Positions 1 to 8,954 of a DNA stretch of 64,000 bases are shown here, one piece after another. Source of the DNA: Chloranthus sessilifolius (Eukaryota > Streptophyta > Magnoliopsida > Chloranthales > Chloranthaceae); assembly GCA_021018995.1 (NCBI GenBank), contig CM037584.1:173184317-173248316 (forward strand), read 5' to 3'. Made by a program: the position numbers and the translations under genes. The number at the start of each line of letters is the position of its first letter. Position 1 is the first letter of the stretch. The notes under the pieces are model-generated. The model worked only from the letters and a program-made list of their open reading frames with translations, was not told the origin of the DNA and ran no database searches.

Positions 1-12
1 CAAAATACTGGC

Positions 13-1085
13 TTGTACACTCCTTTACCCGTGCCACACACACCGTGGCAAGATCTCTCTATGGATTTCGTGCTTGGACTTCCTAAGACTCCTAGGAAGC
101 ACGATTCCATTTTTGTCGTAGTGGACCGATTTTCCAAAATGGCCCACTTCATTCCTTGTTCCAAAACCTCCGATGCATCTCATATTGCTAAATTATTTTT
201 CGTGGAGGTAGTGCGCCTTCATGGGTTGCCCAAAACCATTGTGTCTGATAGGGATGTTAAATTTACTAGCTATTTTTGGAAGACCCTTTGGCACAGGATG
301 GGCACACTACTCCAATTCTCAACAGCTTACCACCCTCAAACGGATGTCCAAACCGAAAGAACCAATAGGAGCCTTGGGAATCTCCTTCATAGTCTTGTCG
401 GTGATCATGTTAGGACCTGGGATACCATCTTACCTACAACTGAGTTTGCATATAATAATTCTGTCAATAGGTCCATAGGCATGAGTCCTTTTGAGGTAGT
501 GTATGGTCATAGGCCTAGGACCACATTAGATTTGATCCCCATGTCTGCATCCCATAGAGTATCAGAGTCTGTCAATGCATTTGCACAACACATTCATAGC
601 TTGCATGCCGAAATTAAACAGAAAATTAATTCAAGCAACAATCAATATAAATTATCTGCAGATGCTCACAGGCGTTATAAAGAATTTCACGTGGGTGATT
701 ATGTGATGGTCTGGGTTAGGCTTGAGCGGTTCCCATCGGGATCCGCAAAGAAGCTCCAATCCCGAGGCGCTGGGCCTTTTAGAATTTTGGCTAAGAGTGG
801 TCCTAATGCATACGTGCTCGAGCTTCCTCCAGGCACGGGGGTTAGTTCAACGTTCAATGTGGAGAACTTGGTTCCTCATTTGGGCTTCACCCCACCTCCT
901 GAAACCCACTCCAGCCACTTCCTAGCCCCAGCCCCAATCCAACCTTGCAACCTATACCTCTTCCTTCCCCAAGCAGACAGAGATCAGATGAGATAGAGGA
1001 TATAATCAATGATCATGCCGTCTCTACACATGACGGAGGATTCCAGAAATACTTGATTAAATGGGTCGGCAAACTGGAGTCCGTG
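13..1085 (+). pseudogene. Chromovirus integrase C-terminal half plus chromodomain-like tail (fossil part)
   Basis: The reading begins with the PLPVP..PW.DLSMDF stretch that joins the integrase zinc finger to the catalytic core in plant chromoviruses. The core runs to about residue 150 and shows VDRFSKMAHF, IVSDRD and the AYHPQTD block, followed by FAYNNS and the SPFEVVYG motif. The C-terminal DNA-binding part and a chromodomain-like stretch come next. In living relatives integrase inserts the cDNA, and the chromodomain steers it toward certain chromatin. The usual start lies upstream of the window. This is a fossil part. Confidence 0.85.
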
Positions 1086-1090
1086 AAATA

Positions 1091-1170
1091 CTGACGGACG
1101 TCCGTGATTTTGCCCCCTATCTGTCCGTAGGTCACGGACGTCTGTGGGGCACTACGGACGTCCGTGGACG
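1091..1170. repeat. Cluster of ACGGACGTCCGT palindromes
   Basis: The 12-bp palindrome ACGGACGTCCGT is perfect at 1094-1105 and 1154-1165, with a one-base variant at 1134-1145 and half-copies (GTCCGT, ACGTCGT) between and after them. The cluster lies just downstream of the chromodomain-like stretch, near the expected start of the 3' LTR. A role as a protein-binding site or hairpin is inference only. Confidence 0.8.
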
Positions 1171-1790
1171 TCGTGACGGGACTTCTAATTTCGAGTTTTT
1201 TATTGCCCAAACTTTCCTTTTTAGTGTTTTATTTCTATTAGAACTCTTTATTTCGAGTTTAATTATTGTTGGCCTATATATTGAGGCTTGTAAAGACTTT
1301 TTATTTAGTTATTGAATATTTTGAATGCTTTATGCTTGAATATTCTTTGCCTGAGATGGGTTTGGTGTGAGGCCAAGGGAGTGATTCCCAAAAGCCATTG
1401 TTATCTGCTCTATTATCTATCACTGTCTTCTTTAAATCTTTTGCCTTATTGATCCCTGCTTGTTTTTCCTACATTTTAACCTAATGATTTCTTGATCCCT
1501 AAAACCATAAATCCCTCTCCGAATCCCAAATCAAACAAAGCCTAAAACCCTTTTCTAAGTCATAAATCAAACCATCAACCCATTACAAAACCATACAGCT
1601 ATTTCCAAAGCCCTAGTTAGAGCCTGCGAATCTACGTCGGATCGAAGACGACGCCCAAGCCTGGAAAAAGCTAGAGTTCTATCTCTAGGCCGATCTCACC
1701 TCAAATCTAAAAGTACTTGCGCATCGGACTGGACCCTACCAGGATCTCGTGTGATCTATTCATCAAAATTCTGCAACCCTAAGTTATCTT

Positions 1791-2384
1791 AAGATAATTT
1801 TGCGATTAACCTTGAATTATTTTATTTAATTTCGGCCAAATTGCATAAAAAAATCGCATTTTAGGGTTATCGTCTCACGTCACATACATGGGGAACGTTT
1901 GATGACACATAGGGTTACGATTGCACCTAAGAGTGATGAAGATGATCGATGGTTGGGGTCTCACGTCTTTTGAATGATGTGTACTGTGAAAATTTTTGTA
2001 GGGTGATGGGATCTGATTCTCAGGCTGAAAGAAAACAATGAAATCAAAGAAGATGAAGTAAAAAGGCAAAGAAGTTAAAAAGTAAGAAGAGAAAAAAGAA
2101 AGAGAAGAAAGGATGATGAATTGGGCCCCAAATAAACATCCAATAAGAGATATTGGGGCAATAAAAGAGGGCCCACATGACATAAAAGCTCAAGTGTCAT
2201 GTGATCCTTTAGTGGATCACATGATCACTTATTTCATTAGGTGGTCACATGACCACTTATGTCCCCCCACGTGGCCACGTAAAAGTAAAAGAGACTCATT
2301 TTGTTCAATTGAGATCTCAAGTTTTACTAAGAGGTCTCCTTCAAGAGACTCATTTTTTTCGACATTTTGATAGGTGTGATTATT
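1791..2384. other. Unassigned AT-rich sequence with nested palindromes
   Basis: No gene is recognised. The stretch at about 2197-2280 holds two adjacent related palindromes built on GTGATCAC / GTGGTCACATGACCAC, then a CCACGTGGCCACGT motif. Short open frames on either strand have no recognisable domains. Confidence 0.4.
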
Positions 2385-2560
2385 TCCCGCTCTAAAAATT
2401 AGGCCCAACTTGGCCCGGATACAAAAGCGGGCTAGGCTCGGCCCAAGTGCAACATGGCTCGAGCTTTTTATTTAAGCCCAGATTTGACCTGAACCAGGTT
2501 CTGTCCATGTTGAATTCAGGCCAACCCGTCCTTTTTCGTTCCCTTAATATAATCGATCTT
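2385..2560. repeat. Dispersed non-autonomous DNA element piece, copy 1
   Basis: This stretch (starting AAAAATTAGGCC, then a GGCTC(A/G)GCCC(A/G)AGTGC core, a CTTTTTATT(T/C)AAGCCCA block and a GTTGAATTC end) recurs at 8150-8305 in the same order. The second copy ends in GTTGACATTCCTA, an end typical of plant hAT-type MITEs. Family assignment is inference; the shared sequence is seen directly. Confidence 0.5.
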
Positions 2561-2589
2561 GGTCGGGCCGAGCTAGGAGAAGAGAAAAA

Positions 2590-2800
2590 GGATTATGGTT
2601 AGGGTTGGGTAGGTTGATTAGATTAAGGGTTAGAAGGAGATTTAGGGTTTGAGAGAAAGAAGAAGAAATAATTACAGAGAAGAAAAGAGCTTATTGAGAA
2701 TAGTTAACTCACTAGCTTTTATATTAAGTGACCATGTTACGTACACACCCAATATTAAGTAAGACCCACCAATACTAATAACACACCAATAACACTAACA
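2590..2800 (-). repeat. 3' LTR of the copia fossil (approximate)
   Basis: On the minus strand the LTR starts TGTTAGTGTTATTGG at 2800, immediately after the polypurine tract at about 2801-2810. It contains a TATA-like AATATAAAAG near 2725 and a CT-rich leader with CAAACCCTAA blocks. Its far end is not sharp because the other LTR is reduced. Confidence 0.6.
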
Positions 2801-2884
2801 CTCCCCGTCAAGAGCATGTATGTCATGCATGCCCAACTTGACCATGATATCTTGTAGAACTGTAGGACCAAGTGGTTTGGTAAA

Positions 2885-3028
2885 TGTTGAAGTTTTGTCC
2901 CACATCGGGTAAATTATAGCCTCGTCTCTCTACATCCTGTGGTACCTACTCCGATACCATTATAAGAAATCCAACGGGTCTAACTCAACCTCACAAAACC
3001 GGCTTGTAAGGTGAGGTAAACTTCAACA
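2885..3028. mobile_element. 144-bp solo LTR of a TRIM-like element inside the copia fossil
   Basis: The insertion begins TGTTGAAG and ends CTTCAACA, and is flanked by a perfect 5-bp target duplication GTAAA (2880-2884 and 3029-3033). It splits the C-terminal end of the copia pol region. It contains GTCCCACATCG at 2897-2907, a match to the upstream sequence element of plant U-snRNA promoters. The first ~25 bp match the LTRs of the TRIM at 7741-8128. A solo LTR arises by recombination between the two LTRs of a full element. Confidence 0.85.
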
Positions 3029-3033
3029 GTAAA

Positions 3034-3900
3034 GACATCCCCAAGTTGTTGGGAAGACTCAACATCAGTAAGTTCAAAAGAGTGATTCAAAAAAATTTCT
3101 CAGACAAATTGAATATCCACCTCAATGTGCTTAGTCCTCTCATATAGCACAAAATCTGATGCAATCTTCTCAGCCACCTCATTGTTGCAATGAAGGGGCA
3201 TAGAACTGGAGATAGGAAAGCCATGCTTTGTCACAAGTGATCGTAGCCACAATATTTCACAAGTACCATGAGCAATACACGGTACTCAGCCTCCGCAGTA
3301 GAGCGAGAAACCACATGTTGTTTCTTGCTTTTCCAAGCAAGTACCCTGAAATAGATCTCTCATCTCTTATCAGTGTCAGCACCGGCCCAATTAGCATCTG
3401 TATGTCCTGATATATGAAGATGTCCATAAGTGCGGTAAATAACATCTCTTCCTAGATAGGATTTGAGATACCTTAAAATCCTATGAGCAACAACCATATG
3501 AGAAATGTGAGGAGCATGCATAAACTGACTAATCAAGCTAACTACAAAAGTAAGATCATGACGAGTCAAGGTAAGGTAAATCAGTCTTCCTAGAAATTGT
3601 TGATACTCATGAGGATAAGATAGAAGCTCCCCCTTTTTCTCATGCAAGGAGATTTTAGGATTCATGGGGGATGTAGTAGGCTTGCAATTCAATGTTCCAG
3701 TATCTTTGAGCAAATCTAAGTCATCCTTTCGCTGAGATAAAAATATGCCTTTCCTTGAGCGAGCTATCTCTAGGCTCAACAAATGCTTCAATGTTCCCAA
3801 ATCATTAACTTTGAAACTTCTGCCAAGTTCACCTTCAACATGAGAAATAAATTCCAAGTCTTCCCTGTGAGAATGATGCCATCCACATAGACAAGTAAAA
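3034..3900 (-). pseudogene. copia RNase H and end of RT (fossil part)
   Basis: On the minus strand this encodes the end of reverse transcriptase and RNase H, including the copia-type stretch KFLGRLIYLT..RHDLTF-like, SRSTAEAEYR-like and a C-terminal HIEVD block. In living copias RNase H removes RNA from the cDNA hybrid. Fossil part; not functional. Confidence 0.8.
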
Positions 3901-4617
3901 TAGCGCAACCTGCAGGACTAAGATGAATAAAAACTGTATGATCAAATTGGCACTTCTGAAATTCCTTTTCAAGAATAACACCACTAAAGCGACGAAACCA
4001 TGCACGGGGTGACTGCTTCAAGCCAAGATTGATTTACAAAGACGAGAAACACTATGAGAGGACTCCCCCTGGAGCTAGAAATCCAGAGGAGGTTTCATAC
4101 ACATTTTTTCGTGCAAATCACCATTCAAAAAGGCCTTTTTTACATCAAGCTCAAAAGGGGGCCAATTTTGGTTGGCAGCAAGAGATAGGAGGCTTTTTGA
4201 ACCCTCACAAATGTAAGTAAAGTCCTGTGCAACGAGACGAGCTTTATATCGAGCAACTGTGTTGTCAGGATTGTGTTTTACAGCAAAAACCCATCTACAG
4301 CCCACAACAGTCTTGTCTGGAGGAAGAGGTTCAACATCCCAAGTGTGATTCTTCTGAAGAGCAGCCATTTCTTCTAGCATAGCTACTTTCCACTGAGGGT
4401 GAGAAAAACCAACATGGATGGAACGAAGAATGGTGACATTATCCACTTTGGAGAGAAAAACCTTATTTGCAAAGGGGAGAGGCTGAGTAGAGACATATTT
4501 AACAATAGGATAGGGAGTGGTAACAGATGTGCGAACCCCTTTCCGTAAAGCAATTGGAACATTGAGATCAACTTCGTCAGTAGCAGGAGTAGAAACATCA
4601 GTGGGAGTAGAAGGCAT
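3790..4617 (-). pseudogene. copia reverse transcriptase (fossil part)
   Basis: The minus strand shows the copia RT hallmarks: WDVEPLPPDK, GCRWVFAVKHNPD, ARLVAQDF, ELDVKKAFLNGDL and the YVDG variant of the active-site YVDD box in the following stretch. These are copia signatures of the RVT_2 family. Fossil part of the element. Confidence 0.85.
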
Positions 4618-4818
4618 ACTTAGAGGAGGAGCTGATGAAAAAGTTTTTGCTGTTGTTGCATAGTGGAAGAGGAGTCACGTCACTTCCAACATTGGTAAGT
4701 AAGATCATTTTTCTTCCTATGTTGTTTGTTCTGATTAAGAAGACACAATAGGTATCAACATTGGAACATTAGGAATAGGTGAGGGAGTCACCCTATCACG
4801 AGAGAAATATGCATCATC

Positions 4819-5815
4819 CTAAAAAAAAGTAACATCCATAGAAGTATAAATTCTATGAGAGAGGATCATAGCACGAATAACTGTTAGAATGAGATGAATA
4901 GCCAACAAAACATATTTAATAGACTTGTGATCTAATTTCATTCTATGGGGACTTAATTTTTGTGCAAAACATATACATCCAAACACTCTGGGTGTCACAG
5001 AAAATAAAGGTTCATGAAGGTGCAACCGATGATATGGAATTTAACCATCTATCACCCGAGAGGGACGGCGATTAATTAAAAAATAGGCAGTAAGCAGGGA
5101 TATTGACCAATAAGACTTGGTCACATGCATTCTTCGTAATAATGAGCGAGTCATACCAATAAGATGCCTATGCTAATGCTCCGCAACACCAGTCTGTTGG
5201 GGAGTGTACAGGACACCTGATGAGAAAGCCCATGTGACCAGAGATATTGGTCAAAGGCAAGAGAAGTATATTCAATACCATTGTCAATACGAAATGTTTT
5301 TACACTACTCCAATACTGAGTCTTCACAATCGAGTGAAAATCCTGAAACATTTGAAAGACTTCATTTTTAGATTTTAACAAATATACCCAGGTAAGCCGA
5401 GTATAATCATTAGCAAACACAACATAATATTTAAAACCATTAATAGAATAAGGGGGAAAGGACCTCAAACATCTGTATGCACTAAATCAAATGGAGAATG
5501 TGAACAATGCGAATGAGCAGGATATGAAGCACGAATATGTTTAGTCAATTCACAAATTTCACATTTAAATTGAACTAAAGTGCATAAAGACTTAAAATTA
5601 GGAATAAATTCAAACGGAGTTCTAAAACCAAGATGCCTCAAACGGGCATGCCACAAAACTAATGTATCACTAGTAGCAACTGTAGGAGATAAAGAAGAAA
5701 TGTCATCAGAAACAGCAGCAGTGGCAGCCAAATTATGTGTCCCGTCATCAAAGTAGTAGTCCCCCCCATGCTTTATACCTCTACCAACAATCTTCCTCGA
5801 AGTCAGCTTTTGCAA
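4819..5815 (-). pseudogene. copia GAG-pre-integrase and integrase (fossil part)
   Basis: A GAG-pre-integrase zinc-binding stretch is recognised at about 5465-5815 (LWHARLRHLG, then CEICELTKH). The integrase core follows at about 5150-5470 (KYYVVFANDYTRLTWVYLLKSK, read in parts, and FRIDNGIEYTS). A later C-terminal piece is seen at 4819-5025. Fossil part. Confidence 0.8.
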
Positions 5816-5889
5816 AACACAATAAGAAGGATAAAATGAGATAATAATTTAAATTGTTTAGCAAGACAACTTACTGAAAGTAAATTAGT

Positions 5890-7042
5890 GAAAAAATGAG
5901 AAACATGAAGAGTATAGAACAAAGATAGAGATGAGGATAAAGGACTAGTCCCCACTCCAAGAACGGGAGTGAGGGATCCATCTGCCAACCGAACCTGAGC
6001 AGAGCTACTAGGAGGTGCATAAGTGATAAATCTCTGTGGCTCACCCATCATGTTGTCAGTAGCGTCAGAATCAATGACCCAGCTAGGAGAAGATGTAGAT
6101 GTGGAGGCAACGAAGGTAGTGTCACCTGAAACCCCGGGAGCAGTGGTGGAGGAACTAACAGCAGTAGGAGTTGTACCATGGGTCCTCAACTAGGCACGAA
6201 CCATCATCATCATATCTTCCTGGAGAGTACCTAGTGAATCCAAGGAGGAAGAAGTACCCACATCAACAGTAGTCTCAGAACCAGAAGCAGTTGCAGTATG
6301 AGGAGATGCGCATTGCTGAAAAGAATCAGGATGATCACGCTGTCTGAAGCAACGATCTCGATCATGTCCCACTTTACCACAGTGAGAACAGACAACAGAG
6401 GAACGACCACGCCCTCCACCAGCACTCCACGATCTGATCCTCTACCACAACCAGCAAAATTAGTGACAAAAGCAGAATTCTCAGTAGAAACAGGAGCAAC
6501 AGAAGAAGACATAATAACACGTCGCTGCTCCTCAGAAAAAAAAAGGATGCCATAAACAGTGCTAAGGGATGGAAAAGGACGTGTGGTGGGAATCCGAGTC
6601 CTGGACTGCTTATATTCAGGTTGAACACCCCCCAGAAATGTGTAAATCTGATGTCTCTCGTGCCTCTTACTGAGAACAGAGGTAACAACCTCAGTAAAGT
6701 GTGAAATAGGCTCATAGTGGCTGAGCTCCTCCCACATACTCTGTAAAGTGATAGAGTACTCGCACATAGACATGTCACCCTGCTTACAATCTGCAATACC
6801 ATGTGTAAGCTGATAAATACGAGTATTGTGCTCAGCTGGTGCAAAAGTTTCCTCAAGCTTGCTCCATAGCAAGGAAGCAGACTCAGAGAACATAAAAGTT
6901 CTAGAGATATTGAATTAAACAACCGCCCCAGGATAATAGCATTATCCGCCTCCCAGTCGGATAACTCAGGGGACCCAGATTTAGACTTGGCTGTGGTTCC
7001 AGTAAGAAGACCAATTTTCTTACGCCCTTGAATATATGGCAT
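5890..7042 (-). pseudogene. copia gag and protease (fossil part)
   Basis: The gag region on the minus strand shows LWSKLEETFAP, YQLTHGIADCKQGDMS and SMWEELSHYEP, typical of the copia gag family (Retrotran_gag_2/UBN2). A zinc-knuckle-like stretch lies around 6340-6380. The protease follows at about 5900-6100 with WVIDSDATDNM, matching the copia WVIDSGATxHM motif. Fossil part. Confidence 0.75.
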
Positions 7043-7740
7043 ACCAATGTATTTGTCACCTATTATGAAATACTATCCAATTTAATTCAATGAAGAAGTG
7101 GGCAGCAGCAAATAAGCACAACAAAAAGTGCCAATATAATGAGGTAATATTACCTTCAAAGAGACTAAAAGAAACTGCCCGAAAATCACATATAGTTCTT
7201 CACCAAAGAAAAATATATAGGGCAGCCGAGATCTTCAAGAAGTATCACAAAAAAATCAAATAAGCAGTTATAGTGCAGCCGAGATCTTCAAAAAATCAGA
7301 AATAGCATGAAGATGTCAATAGATCATTTGATTAACAAGAAAAAATATTGTTGGTTCATCTAAAAAATTTGAACAAAGATCCTTCGATTCACAACCAAAT
7401 AGTGTAAGATCAAATCCAAACAATTCCTCGATGATAATCGAAGCGTCCTCGCGCAATATCTACGAACCATCAAGTTTCACTATCTCCAGATATTCCAAAA
7501 ACTGTGAATCAGGGAGATTCACATGATGCCACAAACCAATCGAAAAACCTTAGAAGGAGATTCCAAACCGAGATGCACCAGAAGAGAGAAATATCGGCTT
7601 CAAAAAACAGATTTGGGAAAAGTATGTATCAGGTCAAATCGAGGTCAAAATAATTGTCCTGGCTGACATCAAGATGCCATGATAACATCAGCACTAGGGA
7701 GAGGAGGCGATGGGTTAGGGCTGCGACTTGGCTTTGAACC
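7043..7740 (-). other. copia leader and reduced 5' LTR side
   Basis: This is the untranslated leader between gag and the 5' LTR. A weak primer-site-like TATCATGGCATC is readable on the minus strand near 7670-7685. A short CCCTAAC..CTCTCC..CTAG stretch near 7690-7720 resembles the end of the 3' LTR. Most of the 5' LTR is not recognisable. Confidence 0.4.
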
Positions 7741-8128
7741 AAGTTATTTTACTCCACTCTCAATTCTCCATGTGATTTGGCGTACTCCATCCAACATGTG
7801 CATGGGCGTGTTGAAATTTAATCCCTCATCGGGTATTCCTAGCCTTGTCTCTCCTCTTATAAGGATCTTGAACCAATTGGGCTCCTCTACTCGTAGCCAA
7901 TTGGTTGTGAGGTGAATGTCCAAATTTATCATGATATCAAAGCAGGCCTTTCTCCACTCCACGTCACACAATTCAATTGTCCACGTGATTTGGCTTAGGC
8001 CAACACGTGTGGGTTCATGTTGAAGTTTAGTCCCACATCGGGTGTTAATAGCCTTGTTTCTCCTCTTCTAAGATCCTAGCCCTCCGCTCATAGCCAATTG
8101 GTTTTTAGATGGATTCCCAAATTTATCA
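7741..8128 (+). mobile_element. Tandem TRIM element: partial internal - LTR - PBS/internal - LTR
   Basis: Two LTR copies start TGTTGAA and end TTTATCA: 7809-7931 (123 bp) and 8018-8128 (111 bp). Directly after the first comes TGATATCAAAGCAGG (7932-7946), a match to an initiator-Met tRNA primer site (TGGTATCAGAGC). The ~86-bp internal part ends before the second LTR. A related internal-like sequence (7745-7808) also precedes the first LTR, so this looks like an LTR-int-LTR-int chain cut on the left. There is no coding capacity, as expected for TRIMs. No clear target duplication was found. Confidence 0.75.
8030..8040 (+). promoter_or_regulatory. USE-like motif (GTCCCACATCG) in TRIM LTR
   Basis: This exactly matches the plant U-snRNA upstream sequence element consensus RTCCCACATCG. 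It recurs in the solo LTR at 2897-2907 and, with changes, at 7821-7831. Whether it works as a promoter element inside the TRIM is unknown. Confidence 0.5.
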
Positions 8129-8149
8129 AGCTGAGTCGAGCTGGGTTTT

Positions 8150-8305
8150 GGCTGGCCCGATTATTTTTTATCCCAAAAATTAGGCCAGAACCAGGCCTCA
8201 ATACACAACCAAGCCGGGCTCAGCCCGAGTGCTTCTGGGCTGGGGCTTTTTATTCAAGCCCAAATTCAAACCGGGTTGAATTCCGGCCCGTTGACATTCC
8301 TACCT
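8150..8305. repeat. Dispersed non-autonomous DNA element piece, copy 2
   Basis: Second copy of the sequence at 2385-2560, ending CCCGTTGACATTCCTA, a common end of plant hAT-type MITEs. The left side runs into the TRIM, so that end is unclear. Confidence 0.5.
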
Positions 8306-8315
8306 TTAATTCTAG

Positions 8316-8464
8316 ATAGTCCGACCCTTGAATTAGATGATGGAGTTGTCTTTCGACCCAATCTTTTGTTCCATTGATCTTGAGATCATGGGTGAGTTTC
8401 CACTTGGCATGACTCCCAAAAAAGTGGCTTGAGTGCCAAGAGTAACAGTGCTCGGGTTAGGTAC
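8316..8464. repeat. Foldback MITE family, single arm (copy D)
   Basis: It shares with MITE copies A, B, C and E the core blocks TAGATGATGGAG, CCAATCTT, GATCTTGAGATCATGG and CCCAAAAAAGTGG, and ends near a GGTACC. Only one arm is present. Confidence 0.55.
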
Positions 8465-8834
8465 CTATAAAAGATTTTCGCTTCCAAATATTTTTTGTTT
8501 TTTTTAAAAAAAAATCCAAATAGTCGATATGATCCATGGTCAGTTTCAATTTTGACTTTCAATTGTTCTTTGATTTATTTTTACTTGGTTCCATTGGAAT
8601 TATGGATGCAATCCTAAACAAAAGATATTATTATTATCCAGGTTGAAAAACCTAAAGGGCATCCACCCCTTTGGATTGTAGCCTTTTTTCTTATGAAAGA
8701 GAACGTTTTTTATAACGGGAAAACTTTTTTTCCCTATTGAATAAACAAATAAAGAACTTTTGTTTTGTTTATGATATCTATCATACAAATAAGATTCTTA
8801 AACCCATCAAGTAAAAAATGTTCATATTCGTGGA
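8465..8834. other. Unassigned AT-rich stretch
   Basis: No feature is recognised. A 62-codon minus-strand open frame (8600-8788) is Lys/Phe/Asn-rich and slightly organelle-like in composition, but I could not match it to a known organelle gene. Confidence 0.3.
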
Positions 8835-8954
8835 TACATACATGGGGTAATTGCGGTGGAGGGATTGGGACCAAAAAGTTTTGGGCTATTATACTACACC
8901 AAAAAGTTTTAGGGAATCAGGATAACACATTTTTCATGACCTTTGGAAAACGTG

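Larger units (their letters stand above)
1..1790 (+). mobile_element. Ty3/gypsy chromovirus, 3' part (fossil)
   Basis: The window opens inside the integrase of a Ty3/gypsy element on the + strand. A chromodomain-like stretch follows at about 993-1085 (the residues YLIKWVG can be read), which places it among the chromoviruses. Downstream lie GC-rich palindromes (1094-1165), a TATA-like box around 1272-1285 and a leader-like AT-rich stretch, together consistent with a 3' LTR. The exact LTR ends are not visible because the partner LTR lies outside the window. The copy is incomplete here and looks like an old, inactive fossil. Confidence 0.8.
2575..7740 (-). mobile_element. Ty1/copia LTR retrotransposon (fossil)
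   Basis: Read on the minus strand, the order is gag, protease, GAG-pre-integrase, integrase, reverse transcriptase, RNase H. This order, with integrase before RT, defines Ty1/copia. The 3' LTR begins with TGTTAGTG at 2800 directly after a GACGGGGAG polypurine tract and runs down to about 2590. The 5' LTR side, near 7675-7740, is reduced and abuts a TRIM. The element is broken many times over and carries at least one later insertion (the solo LTR at 2885-3028). It looks old. Confidence 0.9.

Noticed and set aside
8600-8788. Organelle-derived (plastid) fragment
   Set aside because: Composition is suggestive but I could not match it to any plastid gene; needs a search against plastid genomes.
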